Part shown: positions 1 through 12,000 of the stretch, piece by piece | Position numbering within the stretch: the stretch's first letter is position 1 | How the letters are laid out: the number at the start of each line of letters is the position of its first letter | NCBI GenBank assembly: GCA_035578905.1 | Contig: JAQJVL010002164.1 | Location: forward strand, 1 to 64,000 | Source: Stictocephala bisonia | Taxonomy: Eukaryota > Arthropoda > Insecta > Hemiptera > Membracidae | Direction of reading: 5' to 3' | Length of the DNA stretch: 64,000 nt | Made by a program: the position numbers and the translations under genes | Notes under the pieces: generated by a model | The model's database searches: none | Seen by the model: the letters and a program-made list of their open reading frames with translations, nothing else | What the model was told of the DNA's origin: nothing

Positions 1-277
1 GCCTGGTGTGTTGAGGTTTTGCAGAGGGAGGTTGTACCGGGTCGTTTTGACCGGTACATTTCGTTTTTTTTTGTCGTGGTCTGCCGGGCTGCCTGATATT
101 CGCTCGTGCCCGGCGTTTCGCTTACTTTGGTGGCCGTTGGCTCGGACTCGGTCGTTCCGTGTTCCAGCCTTTGTCTGTCAGGTTGGCCATCATTTTGGTT
201 TTCTACGCCTAGAGGCTTCTAGACATGCACGGCTAGAGACTCCAAACGTAAGTGTTCATTTTGTAATTTCTAATATC
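1..277. other. GC/CpG-richer island with a consensus splice donor
   Basis: This stretch is clearly richer in G, C and CpG than the rest of the window. It ends near 249 in a perfect splice-donor-like AAC|GTAAGT on the plus strand. It could be the 5' exon of a transcript running rightward. The only long plus frame (8-280) resembles no protein I know, so I do not call it coding. The left side is cut by the window edge. Confidence 0.2.
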
Positions 278-1508
278 TAATCACCCTTTTGGTGAAACTA
301 CTTTGTCTAAATAATATTCTGGTTTATTTGTCATTTTCAGGGCATTGTTAAATTTGTATTGTCTAGATATGGGTTAACCTAGGTTCAAGCCATGTGCTCA
401 ATGTTACCTTTTTAACATTAATTGCTTTTCATATCTGGTTTTATATTTAATAGTAGTTCTGTATATTGTTTTGTTGAGCCTTTTTTCAGTTGGAGTTACC
501 GATTTACCATATTTTTGTTCCTTGACAATAACCTAGCCTATCTGTGTAGTTTGATTTTCATTTTATAACCTATTGCTTCCGTATCTATAGCCTAGTTTTC
601 AGTTTGTCATTTTTTTTTTTTTTAAGTTCCATACGTCTTTTATAATTTGTTAAATTGTAAGTTGGTTTAAATTATTTCATAGCCTAAAGTTAATCTTTCA
701 CTGTCTTGTTTGCTCCATTCATGCTCAGATTTGCAAAATCATGCACCCTTATATTTAGTTGTTATTTGTAGTATTTTTGGTTTTGGGCTGTACTGTTTTT
801 AATGTGCAGTGGTTTGGCCTTGCAGTCCAGGGTCCTTGAGCAGGACGTTTCAACCCTCAGCCTGTCGTCCGGGCAAAGTTCTACCTATCACACTGCGAGC
901 ATGGCCTGGGGATCATGTGATTGAGCAAGTTTTGCCCCGTGCTGCCCTCTCTACATCTTTGGGTGGGATTCTTCAGTCCTCAGGTCAGTGCGTTCCATGT
1001 TTTTCCCGGCGGCTGAGCTGGGGGTGGTTACCTATTTGAAGTAAATAAAAACCAGAGAAAAAAAAGCAAAATACATCAAAGGGAAAGTGTAAAGAAAAAA
1101 ATTGTGATGAACAATGGATTATTAGGCCTAGGCCTAGGAACGGGCCATGAACTTATACAGTGTTGGCAGGAAACACAGCCATGGGGTTTCACATTTTTTT
1201 AATATTTTTTTTTAATTGAAAAAGAAGGGTTTTTAAAATATAAAAAAATTTGTGTTAATATTTATTATTGTTGTTAATCTTTAGTTTATTTTATTGTTAT
1301 AGTTATTCAAATTTTTATATTTTGTTAGGCCCTACTGTTAAACTATAGTATTCTTTATCTTTACGTTTAGGCCTAGTGATGGTTATTTATATTCTTTCGT
1401 TAAGTGTATTAGGGGTGTTTTGGAAGGGACTTTTTACTAGAACGGTACCGTATTATATATATATTTTTTGAATTGTGTAATTTTTAAACTTTCACCAAAA
1501 GGGGATTA
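278..1508. mobile_element. candidate TIR element, about 1.23 kb
   Basis: Imperfect inverted repeats bound this segment: TAATCACCCTTTTGGTGAA at 278-296 faces TTCACCAAAAGGGGATTA at 1491-1508, with one mismatch. The interior is T-rich on the plus strand and repeatedly carries TAGGCCTA-like motifs, for example at 1121-1136. It also has acceptor-like CAG sites near 808 and 823 and a donor-like CTCAG|GTCAGT near 983. No transposase is recognisable. The inverted repeats could be coincidental because they are short and partly self-complementary. Confidence 0.3.
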
Positions 1509-2170
1509 TTGTACTTTTGCTTAACTTCTTATTCGGAGCTGCCCAGGGATTCCGGCTTACTCTCTGGCCTCAGTGGAATTAAGGGATGTGGGCTAAATTG
1601 CCGGGGGTTATTTGGGGTTATCAAAATTGTTTCTCAATTTGTCACCTTTTAAATTGTTAATAAATTGGTCTTACGTTTTGGGTGTCTCTGGCTAGACTGC
1701 AGATAGGCCATACAGTTTGTAATTGTTATATTTTGGTATTTGTAGCGTTAAGTGTTTTTGTAGCTTTTGTGTTATCTTGTTCATTTTAGTGTTTCCTGTT
1801 ATTTATTTAAGTGCGGATTTATATTGGGGCCTTCAGCCCATTATTATTGTGGCCTTCTGCCGTTTTTATTGAATAATATGTTGTTTGACTTGTTAATAAA
1901 ATTAGTTTTGCTCAGCTGCAGAGTTTTATTTTGACCCTCCAACTGCCACCCGTGATCCCATCGCTTGACTTGTTTTGAGCCATCCCCCAGTTGGCACGCT
2001 TTCCAGCTTTGGTGGGGGGGATGGGTCTCAAGTTACATTTACAGTTGTCTAAATTTAAAATTTTTGGAATCGTCCGTAAGAGTAAAATTGTACCAAATTG
2101 ACATAAATTGTTCTTAATAACAATTATTTTGTATAAGATTTATTACTACAATATACGTTCATGATCATTA
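1509..2170. other. T-rich, C-poor region ending in an inverted repeat
   Basis: No coding frame is recognisable. AATAAA-type signals occur near 1873-1900. An inverted repeat lies at 1975-2034: TTGAGCCATCCCCC faces GGGGGATGGGTCTCAA across a loop of about 28 nt, with a 2-nt indel in the stem. The G-run ending this segment resembles a polypurine tract, but I see no LTR pair. Confidence 0.3.
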
Positions 2171-2172
2171 CT

Positions 2173-2585
2173 AAAACGCTGATCAAGAGCTACGGGCGGA
2201 TATGTGGGACGAACGAGTGTAGTCGTTGTTACTAACTAAAATATACTGTTCTTTAGAGAGATACATTTATTAATAACCAATAGCCAGAAAATTAAGAGAC
2301 ACCCATCTTTACATGGAATCCCAATCGCGTATAAATGGTCTGATTTTCAGCTAACTGACAAGCGTATATCAGTTTTCTCCTTTACAACATCTGAACTCTG
2401 ACTACCGCCCAACATGGACGTCTGAGACTCCTCTAGAAGTGTCAACGTCAATGGTGACCATTGAGCGGATCCTGTTTCAGTTTTAAGAGGCCCATGAACC
2501 TATTGCCTTCAGTATTATAACCTATCGCCTGAAATCTCTACATTACCTTGTCCCCATGTAGTTGGATTACAGCACTGCGCCAGCT
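2173..2585 (-). mobile_element. SINE-A copy, near full length
   Basis: SINE-A is a tRNA-derived short retroposon recognised here because diverged copies recur across the window. In its sense direction it has a tRNA-like head (A-box-like GGCGCAGTGCTG, then a weak B box), a body with AAGTCTGGGGTGTCCATG and GGTTCGGATTCCACGT, and a tail ending CTACACTCATC...GATCGGCGTCTTA plus (ATAA)n. This minus-strand copy keeps head (right) and tail (left). It contains a local duplication around 2497-2535 of the motif preceding the head. Confidence 0.8.
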
Positions 2586-2800
2586 ATAAATGAATATGTG
2601 ATGAAACAAGTATTACAAATTTATTTGCATGAGTAAGAAAGACTATAAAATATATTTTAAACACTAATCCAGTACTGTGTGTTTGATATAACGTTTTATC
2701 TCTATATAAAATATGTTTATGTTAAAAATATAATTTATATATATGTAGTATGTTTGACTGTTCGAAAATAACGTTACTTTTGGAAGGTATTCAAGCGAAG

Positions 2801-3256
2801 ACCTAACCATTTTATCGTAACTTAACCTAACCAAAACTACACTAACTTAGCCTTGTCTAACTTAACATAAACTAACCTTGCCCAACTCAAACTACTGGAA
2901 CCTAACATAACATAAACTAACCTTGCCCAACTCAAACTACTGGAACCTAACATAACATAAACTAACCCAACCTACGCCAACTTCACATGACCTAACCAAA
3001 ACTACACTTAACCTAACCAAAACTACACTAACTTAGCCTTGTCTAACTTAACATAAACTAACCTTGCCCAACTCAAACTACTGGAACCTAACATAACATA
3101 AACTAACCCGACCTACGCCAACTTCACATGACCTAACCATTTTACCGTAACTTAACCTAACCAAAACTACACTAACTTAGCCTTGTCTAACTTAACACAA
3201 CCTAACTTTGCCCAACTCAAACTACTGGAGCTCAACCTAACCTAACCAAACCTAAT
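2801..3256. repeat. degenerate telomere-like (CCTAA) higher-order repeat
   Basis: Runs of variants of CTAAC, ACCTAAC and CTTAACC make a G-poor tract. A longer block with ACTACACTAACTTAGCCTTG recurs at about 2832, 3018 and 3162, and another with CAACTCAAACTACTGGAACC recurs at 2883, 2927 and 3070. This is a higher-order arrangement of decayed TTAGG-type repeats rather than a fresh array. Compare the much purer block at 54.7-55.5 kb. Confidence 0.75.
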
Positions 3257-3836
3257 GGTATCCTCCAAACCAGAGATTAAGTTCCTGATCATTGTATTGA
3301 AATGTTATATTACAATAAGATTACATTTGATATATTTTAACATAAATACATTAGATGAAATACAATTATTACATTATTAATTGGAAATAACTAAGCATCA
3401 AATAAAGGCTTTAATATGTCGATAGGCTAATTTATTTCTTAAGTAAAATATAACTTAACAAGGCAATTAATTTATTTCAATCATCGATCGTGTACAATAT
3501 GTGCCTTGCTCCTGTAATATATATGGATCAGTGGTGCGTACAAATTGGACCAATAAATCTCAACATTATGTGCTTTACAAGAACATCAATCACAGATAGG
3601 GCTTAGCCCAGCCATCAGTCTTCGTAACTGAACAGAGAAAGGAAGTTCCTGACTAGAAATTTAAGAATTCTCATCCTACACGCTCTTGAAGATTTTAAAT
3701 TTAAACATTTTAAACGTTTGTTTTCATTAATTTATTACTCACGAGCACATATTTACCTTTATCAAAAATATAACTTAGCTAGTTCCACTTCAAATAAGAA
3801 AGAAAGTTAATATATTACATAGTGAATATGAATTAT
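3257..3836. other. AT-rich non-coding, nothing recognised
   Basis: No open frame of interest, no tandem repeat and no copy of the window's repeat families was seen in this stretch. Confidence 0.5.
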
Positions 3837-4075
3837 GAGATCCAAACTTGAGTATGTGTTTATTATGTTGTTTCCATACGTAGGCTGTTTGACAGACCTA
3901 ATTGAAATCATCCAAAAGAAATTTTTAAATGTATTACAAGACATTTGGTCACTTTACTCACCTGGTTCTGTATACTGCGTTGTTAAATATTGACCAATTT
4001 ACAAGTTTGTCTAATAGACGTAAAACCCAAGTTTTGCTGTATCTCCACAAATTAGCAGCCCACCTTCTCTATAAC
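3837..4075 (+). pseudogene. LINE reverse-transcriptase C-terminal relic (CR1/RTE-like)
   Basis: Two adjacent plus frames translate to the region following the RT palm in non-LTR retrotransposons. The first reads RSKLEY, then PYVG and a stretch with IEIIQKKFL. After a stop and frameshift the second reads SLSNRRKTQVLLYLHKL. These match the usual order in such elements (RSKLEYAS.VW.P, ..IE.IQ..FL, L..L..RR...L..LYK). It is a 5'-truncated, decayed copy, with LINE 3' UTR probably running to about 4270. It is not functional, and the exact clade cannot be fixed by eye. Confidence 0.6.
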
Positions 4076-4275
4076 TAACTTAAGCTATTAAGAACCTGAA
4101 AAGAATATGTCTAGGCTATATAATATTTATCCTTCTTATCTTGATCTTTTAGTTTTTTAAAATGTTTATCGGCATAAGCTAATTGTTGTATTCAGTGATT
4201 AGGTTTGTTAATATTGAATTGTTAACTGGTTTTATAATAAGTTTATTATGTTATGTTTATTAACCATTGGAAATT

Positions 4276-5460
4276 TAAAGTTTTTAGGTTGTTTTTGTTG
4301 TTTATTTATCATGAAAAAGTGAATAATCAACAGATCTACAAAAATATGAACAATAAACACACTTTGCTTTAATTTTAACAAATTTTTTTGCTTAGCGTTT
4401 AATGTGATTGCCGTTAGCTGTTTGACAGAATTGTTAGTAAATAAACAAAATAATAACAGCTGGGTTTAGACTAACTATTGAAAAATGCACTCTGTTGGGT
4501 GGGATTTGAAACTAATTTAACATTGTACTATTAACTATCGATAACAATGTATTATTATATTATTATTTTAAATGTTTTTTGTTAAAGCTTCAGTTTATGG
4601 AAGGGTAAAAACTTACTTGAATTTTAGTACTTTCTGCTGTTACAGAAGTATACAATTTCTTACAATAATTTAAATGTACTAATGATAAAACTATATATTG
4701 TAATATAAGCTTAGCACACAATTCCTATCAATGACAAATATTTCACCACATTAAAAGTTAGATAATCCGTTTTATTTAATGATTAATTGTTATATTTGTA
4801 AATTATTGTAAGATGACCTAATTTTACATAGTAAATAATAATCAAGTTTTTTGTTTAGTATGAAATAAAATGTTCACACTATAAAAAAGTCTTTAGATTA
4901 CAAAACAACGAATAACAATGGGAAAAACATGATTATTAAATATTTAGCTACCTTTGAGCAGGGATACATTGTAACTTCGGAATTACTCAATTCAACTGCT
5001 AAAATTATCTTAGAAAAGTAACAATATCAGGACCTTAAAATACTAGTGCAACCAAATATTCATAAATGATTCAAATACGAATGAATTCCAACGATTCTGT
5101 CAAATGACAAGTAATATTTTAGCTTTGGCAAGTTTGTGGGGAAGAAAAGCAAACCCTAAGAGAGTAATTTGTATAAGATGGGAATCTAGGGATCGTGGTA
5201 GGTATTTTTCAAAAGTTTACCACTTCAAGTTTCAACTCAATATGATTTATACAACCATTTCTACTGCAGTGTCAAGGTAATTTGCATTTATTTCATATAG
5301 TGTATTCAAGCTACCTTATTCTGTATAAACCGTTCTAGTTTTATTCATTGAAGAGTTTTTTGCTGATTGATTAATCATGCGATAAATACCAGATAACTGA
5401 CAATGTAGCTGCTTTTTGGTAAATAACACTGATATATTTATATCCTTTACTGAATCTTTA
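4276..5460. other. AT-rich non-coding, nothing recognised
   Basis: No repeat-family copy or coding relic was recognised. The minus frame at 5316-5507 overlaps the following SINE-A and is a shadow. Confidence 0.5.
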
Positions 5461-5463
5461 TGA

Positions 5464-5775
5464 ACTCCACTGACGTGGAAACTACTAGAAAAGTCTGGGG
5501 TGTCCATGTTAGTGATAATAAGGATTTAATTTAGTTTAAGAAAGATGACCGAGTACTGAGCTTGTCGATTAGCTGAGAATTAGACCAATGTTACTTGGTT
5601 TGGATTCCAAGTAAATATGTAGGTCTCTTAGTAACCCTGACTATTGGGAAATTAATAACAAGTCCTTTCTTAGATAATTCGAACTACAGTTAAACATAGT
5701 CTATACTCATCCTACACTCGTGTAATCATTTGTATTAATTTTAAAATACACACAACAAAGTTGTCTGGCGTCTTG
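5464..5775 (+). mobile_element. SINE-A copy, 5'-truncated, alternative tail subfamily
   Basis: The body motifs (GTCTGGGGTGTCCATG at about 5493, then the GGATTCCAAGTAA variant) and the tail are present in sense orientation; the tRNA-like head is missing. The 3' end reads ACACAACAAAGTTGTC..GGCGTCT instead of ACGATCGGCGTCT. The same variant end occurs at 8108, 8624, 58963 and 61668, so it marks a subfamily. Confidence 0.75.
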
Positions 5776-6009
5776 CATATGAGAACAATCCGATAAAAAT
5801 CAATAAATTTACGTTGATGTAAACACTAGGAAAAACAACTTTTGAACTGTAGCCTTTAATATTATAATTAATATTAGTATTTTTATAAGTACTGTATAAA
5901 ACATAATATACAAACTGGACAACAGTTCACCGTATTATATAGGCATATAAGTTGGATTTGAATATTTTTCACCAGATAATTACCAAACAAACATTAAAGT
6001 GTGCGGGTA

Positions 6010-6052
6010 CGTGCGTGCGCGCGCGCGCGCGCGCGCGCGCGCGCGCGCGCGC

Positions 6053-6120
<68 letters not shown>
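6010..6120. repeat. (GC)n-(GT)n alternating purine-pyrimidine microsatellite
   Basis: About 40 bp of uninterrupted GC dinucleotides is followed by about 66 bp of GT. It is the only long CpG run in the window. Such a tract is a strong candidate for Z-DNA formation. Open frames across it are simple-sequence artefacts. Confidence 0.97.
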
Positions 6121-6122
<2 letters not shown>

Positions 6123-7010
6123 ACATACTTTTAAAATATGTTAATATTCGTAATAGGCCTATTAGATTCAATTTAGACCCATATTTTTTTCTATCAAAGA
6201 AATGCTGTTACAATTAAAAAAAAAGCAAGTCCCCAATTAAAGATACACAAGTTGTACTTTGCCAATCAATTGTTGGAGCAGTAGTTCACATGTTGCCTAT
6301 TACCTCATGCTAATGTTATTGTTAAACCCGTTTCGCATGATAAATGGGTAGCCTTGGTTAGGATTGTACTGTTGGCACTAACAATCAGCTCACGTGCCAT
6401 ACAGAAAACATTATATAAACTGTAATATTATTGTTTTAATATACAAATTATATAGTGACATTACATATTAATTAAATGTTTTATAGATCGTACAAACTAT
6501 AGTAATAATGATATTCGCAAAGGCATAACTCATTGTGATTTCAAAAGGTTTATTATCATTATAAACATTATATTTCAACTACTCGAACATATACATATTA
6601 ATACATGCTGCTGAACTTTCAATGTTATTGATTTTCATAAAAATACATATTTGGAAAGTGTATTTCTCCTTAACTAAGTATTATTTTAAAATATAACTCA
6701 ATCAAGGGATAAGGTAACCGAGTAATCTGAATGTTATAGACGTAAAAAACTGTTATAATAAAGTAAATTAATTAGTTTGAGGGTTTTGTCTTATTATAAG
6801 CTTAATTGAAATAGATTTTTAGTTTAATCGTATATTTAGGAAACGTTACTACACAGCTTTACACTCCTTTGTAAAGTAAACTGTGTGAACTCCGTGTGTA
6901 GAAGTGACGTATACGTTAGTACCCAGTTTGATACATAAGAGAAGTGTCAACAAAATGTTTTAAATTAGTTAGTTTTACCAATTAGCATTAATAGAAAAAA
7001 AAAAAACAAC
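6121..7010. other. AT-rich non-coding, nothing recognised
   Basis: No coding relic, tandem array or copy of the window's repeat families was seen. Confidence 0.5.
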
Positions 7011-7017
7011 TGTCTCA

Positions 7018-7130
7018 TAACTCCAATTTATTACAATAAACGTATACAATGTACATTATTATGGTGTTTGATTACGGTAAACCATGTTAACTTTCCTCAG
7101 GATGCACGAAGCAATTAACAGTCATAGGGA
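7018..7130 (-). mobile_element. Penelope-like element 3'-tail relic
   Basis: Read on the minus strand this holds CCTGAGGAAAGTTAACATGG, then TTTACCG and CACCATAATAAT. The same layout follows the GIY-YIG reading frame in the Penelope-like element at 30.3-30.9 kb and occurs again at 63.0-63.1 kb. A CTGAGGAAG motif followed by a CGAA-type motif is a usual 3' UTR feature of this class. No coding part remains here. Confidence 0.4.
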
Positions 7131-7690
7131 TTACTGGATTCAATCGACTTACTATTTGTGTATTGTGTATTTATATCTAATATATTTGTTTTATAAAAAG
7201 TTTAAAAAAACTTTTTAAAAAACTAGGAAAAGATATTTTTATCGTGCTAGATATTTGTTTGTTTTTATTAAAATATAATACAATTCATTATTTGTGTGAT
7301 TTTGCATTATTATTATTGATAGTATCCTTAAAATCCAGAATGAATTCTTTTTCACAAAGCACGTCATGTATTAAACATGCAATAATTCTGAGAACTTCAC
7401 ATCACAAATTTGAACTATAAACCAAAAGAGAGTTGAATATAAAAAGAATACAAACCAAGAGGGGTTCATTATACATGCAAATGGATTATTAGGTGTTATT
7501 AGCGGTGACCTATTTCCACGACAATAACACCTTGTGAAGTTGCAAAAAATCAAACACTTTGTCAAGTATTGTTACAAGTATATTACAGTATTGTTCTACC
7601 CTATAGTCGTATTTTATTCTTATTGATTAACTTATATGTTATATGAATTTAAAAAAAGTACAAAAATATAAGTAATGTGTAAAGAAGATC
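7131..7690. other. AT-rich non-coding, nothing recognised
   Basis: The minus frame at 7371-7565 resembles no known protein and has composition like its surroundings. Confidence 0.4.
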
Positions 7691-7695
7691 CACAA

Positions 7696-7807
7696 GAGTT
7701 GGCTGTAAAAACTACCAACTTTAATAGAAGAGAATAATAGGTGAGAGGAACAGTTGGCTGTAAAAATCACCAACTTTAATAAAAGAGAATAATAGGTGGG
7801 AGGAAAG
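7696..7807. repeat. two-copy direct tandem repeat, 55-bp unit
   Basis: The unit beginning AGTTGGCTGTAAAAA and ending GAATAATAGGTGRGAGGAA is present twice in immediate succession with a few substitutions. It is a local tandem duplication. Confidence 0.85.
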
Positions 7808-7809
7808 TT

Positions 7810-8100
7810 TGTTAAATAAACTGTATTTCAAATTTTAAAAGTCGTATTAGTCTCTAGGTTGTGTGCAATCTGTTAATTTACTTTTATTTCCTAAAAATTA
7901 AATGTTTAGGTATAATTGCACATAATTTGATTTAGTTGTAGAAACATTCTTAGAGCAAAATATAAACACACGTTTCTATGTTTACAAGCTATTTTTATCA
8001 ACATTACCATATAACGACAATTCAATTGGAATCGTAACATTTTAAAATATTTTTACTGTTTGGGTGAGGTTAAAGACCTAATTCTTTACAATTCTTACAT
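7810..8100. other. AT-rich non-coding, nothing recognised
   Basis: No supported feature was seen between the short tandem repeat and the next SINE copy. Confidence 0.5.
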
Positions 8101-8107
8101 TCTTACA

Positions 8108-8290
8108 TATGAGACGCCGACACAACGTTGTGCGTATTTTAAGGCGAATATGAATGGTTTTTTATGAGTGTAGGATGAGTGTAGATGAGTGTAGTCTGGT
8201 TACTAACTGAGTTCAACTGTTCCTCAGAAAGGGCAATTTATTAATAGCCCAACAGCCAGGGCAACTAAGGGACCTACAGCTTTACGTATT
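8108..8290 (-). mobile_element. SINE-A 3' half, alternative tail subfamily
   Basis: This is the tail region only, in antisense: GAGACGCCGACACAACGTTG at the left, then GAGTGTAGATGAGTGTAGTC and the GGGCAACTAAGGGACCTACA block. Head and body are missing. The 3' end is the alternative type also seen at 8624. Confidence 0.75.
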
Positions 8291-8471
8291 TAACTTTTTT
8301 AACCACACATTTCGTTTATTTATTGAACGATCGGACTTGACTTCAGAGTGCTCTTACAGCAAATATAGGAATAAAAGCCAAATATTATAAATTCCAAGCC
8401 TTAGAATTTGTCCAACTAGTATTCAATATACCTATTAGCAAGATTGATTTCTTTTTTTAAATTTGAATCAC

Positions 8472-8606
8472 TAGTTCACATGGGTGTACATACCTGTGCC
8501 TGACATTTATCAAACTTGTGAAGAACCGATCGTTAACTCAGTTGGGGTTCGAACCTTGAACCATACCCTCTATAGCCCGAGGCCTTAGACATGGAGCTGC
8601 AATGAC
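8472..8606 (-). mobile_element. SINE-C copy
   Basis: SINE-C is a short tRNA-derived retroposon. In sense orientation it has a tRNA-like head with GGTTCGAATCCCAACTGAG (B box plus flank), then CGGTCGGTACTTTACTCG and a tail with CCTGCAGGCCCATGTGAAC. This copy is antisense and keeps the B-box region (GGGGTTCGAACCTTGAAC on the plus strand) and the CACATGGG end. Only about 17 bp separate it from the next SINE-A. Confidence 0.7.
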
Positions 8607-8623
8607 TTAATTTATTCTCTAAG

Positions 8624-9062
8624 ATATGAGACGGATACAACACTTCGTGCCTATGTTAAGGTGATTACAGATGATTACATGAGTCTAGGATGGGTATGGG
8701 TGACATGAGTAGTGTGGTTACTAGCTGAGTTCAACTTATGCTGAGAATGGCATTTAGTCCAATAGAAAGGTCAACTAAGACATTTACAGATTTAAGTGGA
8801 ATCCGACCCATTTAGTATTGGTCTGAATTTCAGCTAATGACAAGCCTGATATAAGTTATCTCCCTTACAAAACATCCGGACACTGACTACCACCCAAAAT
8901 AGACCTTCCGGACTTGTCCAGTACTGTCCACATTGATAGCAACCATTGAGCGGACGCCATGTAAGTATTAGGAGAACCGAGCATCGAACGTATCGCGTAC
9001 AATGTCGTCATCATTTTCTTTACAAGTAGCGAGATTACAGCACTGTGCTACTAGTGCCAACA
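8624..9062 (-). mobile_element. SINE-A copy, near full length, alternative tail
   Basis: Head (CAGCACTGTGCTACTAGTGCC at the right, antisense), body and tail are all present. The left end has the GAGACGGATACAACACTTCG variant of the alternative tail. Moderately diverged, no large deletion. Confidence 0.8.
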
Positions 9063-12000
9063 ATCACTAGACGATCGTTGTAAAATTAATATAGTGCTTC
9101 GAAACTTCACACAATTTTACTATGCTTTAACTCTTATGCTTATTACTCTCTAACTAATAGAAAAAAATTACATTGTGAGTTGACGTACATAACTAAGGAA
9201 AGATTGCAGTTTTTGTTAGGTTATCTAATATTGAAATTTTCTTTAATGTCAATTTATATCGGCAGAATTTTATCAAAAGTCATTTAAAAACATGTTCAGA
9301 TAGAAAATATTCCATTAAAAATGCTTTATTTATTAAAGCCATTTCGTTTATGTGCTGATTAAATATCTATCAAACCTGATGATCCCAATCTGCTATATTA
9401 TTAAATATTTATAGTTGGCCTAGTTAAGCGTATTATCGGTTTGATCTTTACAACAAATCATTGGTTTGTGTTGTTACCATCATTATTAATTAATTGATTA
9501 ATATTTCAATGTTATATTTACTTGTCTATTCACCAATCCTATGAATGTTTATTAATATATGCTCTAAACAAGTATATATAGTTTTTAATTAGTTATTTCT
9601 TACAAACTGGACCTACTAATTGACAAATTCATAACCTTACTATTTTTTTTTAAAAGCAAGTAGATAAGTTCAATTTCAAACAAAAATTTAGATTACATTT
9701 TTGTATGAATATATGAATGAACTGTCATATGAGGTGCCTGCCTTGAAACACGGTCATGGAGTGAGTTATATTTATTTTATTTTATTGATTGTGTAACAAC
9801 ATAACATTTTTTTACTTATTTCTGAATAAAATATACTTATTATGTTATAATTTCAATGCATTCAGAGCATTATTATAATTTTTACGCTCGATCAAAATAT
9901 TGAGCAGAGACATTTTTATTATACTTAGTAAACAGCTAGTACATTATATAACAGTGTATTTTACAGTGCAAATGTATTAAGTTGTTGATTTAATTGAAGT
10001 TGATTTACATAAATACAGATTTAAAAACATACTGATTATCATATGTTTTTTGATTCGATTATAAAAACAACAAAAACCTTTTCAAAGAATAAAATTTCAG
10101 CGTAATGTGATCTGTTTTTTATTTTTATTATTATGTTGAATACAACTATTTCATAATTACTGATTATGAATAAATCCATGATTGGACATTTTATCAATGA
10201 TATTTACCAAAACAACAGTCAAATGAGCCCTATACAACATTAAAAAAATAACATGGTACAATGACACTTTATTATTAGTATTATTTGCATTATACGTATT
10301 TCTCGTTATTTCACGAGATGATGGATTACTACTTTTATTATGTACAATGTACATAACGCCCTTATAAATAGTCCGATATGAACTGAGCTGAGGAAGTGAG
10401 ATAGAGAACTACTTTTCCCCACTTTGCCTTTCTGTTTAAAAATTAACATGGCAACTTGGAAGACGGTAGACCTTGTGGTGACAGTGCAGTAGCAAACCCC
10501 GACCTTGCATCATGAGTAGCAGTTGCCATTAGTTGATTATTACTAATCAAGAACGATCAAATGATACCATTATATATTAATAAAAATAGCAATTAATAGT
10601 AACAGTAACGCAATTAATAAAAATTTTAACAATAAATAACAATGAATATTCATGGAGCACTTCCACCCCACTGCTGAACCCTACATATGTGCTAAATATA
10701 AAACGCATGTCACTTCCTGTCCGGTCAAATAATTATAGCAGGCTTCTGTAGTATCTATGCGTCATTAGCGTACTTTCTCAAAGCGCAAATCATCACTAGA
10801 TTTCTAATGTAGAGATAAATTTATAAATGAATATCTAATGATGGATCGAGTAAATATGTCACTAATCATTGTCGTATAAAAAAAATTAATACATTCAACA
10901 GACCACCTAAAATTTAAAACTGATAAATTTACTTCTGCTCAATAGATACTGGTAGGTTATATTATCCACAAAGAGACTTTCATAAGAGAATTCACAATTT
11001 AAACCCATCTTGTTAAAACAGAAACGAATACTTGACATAAGAATGTAGTCAATGTATAGTTAGTTGGTACCAAAGTATATTAATGTAAGATTATGCTTTT
11101 ATCACAGAGATAGAAGTGGAGGAATAGTGATTGGTGTAATTTGATTATGGCTTACAGTATACCGTCCCCTTCCCCAGTCATCTTACCCATCTGAGTACAT
11201 TAGCCAATATTCGACTAGTCCTATGTACATAGAGGACCGCTTCCATAAACATATGTCAGAGATGTAGTTGAAAGTCGATTATAATAATAGTTTTTCACCA
11301 TCGGAAATTCGTTAAGTCAAGCCAAGTAAGAAATCAGTTATGTTAGACAGTTCCAACTTTATTTGTGTTTAATATTTCTGGCAATCAATTAAGTATTTAA
11401 ATTACCTTATATACGTATAACTTCTTTTTATAACCTAGATTTCGTACATTTATCTCATCACTGTAAATCCACTCCCACTCTTATGTATGTATAAAAAACA
11501 TGTTTTAAGATTCGGTGTCGTTAAACCATTATAGTTGCTTAGTTCAGCCTCCAGGACATTTAACTGAATGTTCTTCAGACAAACAGTTCAGCCCTCCAAG
11601 GAGTTTAGTTCTTAAGTTTATCGCAACTGTTACTAGGAGGAGGAAATATTTTGTTTCACTAACATACATTCAACGTATTTTCCTCCCCTCTATCTCACTC
11701 AATTTCCCCACCTACCCCACCACGCTAATTTCACAGAAGTATATAACTCACTCGTACACAGTAAACTCTGGCAACGAAGATTTTATACATTATTAATCTA
11801 CTATCTCATGCACCTAGAAAGATCAAATTAGTCACTTAAGGTCATATCTCCATAAAAAGGTGTTTTTGTATATTTTTCTACGACACATTTATTACTCAAA
11901 GAAGAATAAAACTTTTATTTAAAAAAATAATATACTATCGAAGACTTTACTAATCACCTTAAAATTATGCATAGACTCGTCCATAAATTGCTACATTAAC

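Noticed and set aside
809..1039. 76-codon plus ORF in the 5' island
   Set aside because: It resembles no domain, and candidate splice sites interrupt it. It is better explained as non-coding within the TIR-bounded segment.
1840..2060. LTR retrotransposon 3' end, suggested by a G-rich run after AATAAA signals
   Set aside because: I found no second LTR, no TG...CA boundary and no gag-pol relic nearby.
5952..6217. Two plus-strand ORFs over the GC/GT tract
   Set aside because: The translations are pure Arg-Ala and Val-Cys dinucleotide repeats from the microsatellite.
11515..11796. 93-codon plus ORF
   Set aside because: It shows no recognisable domain, only a modest composition difference and no paired splice signals. 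Chance ORF is most likely.
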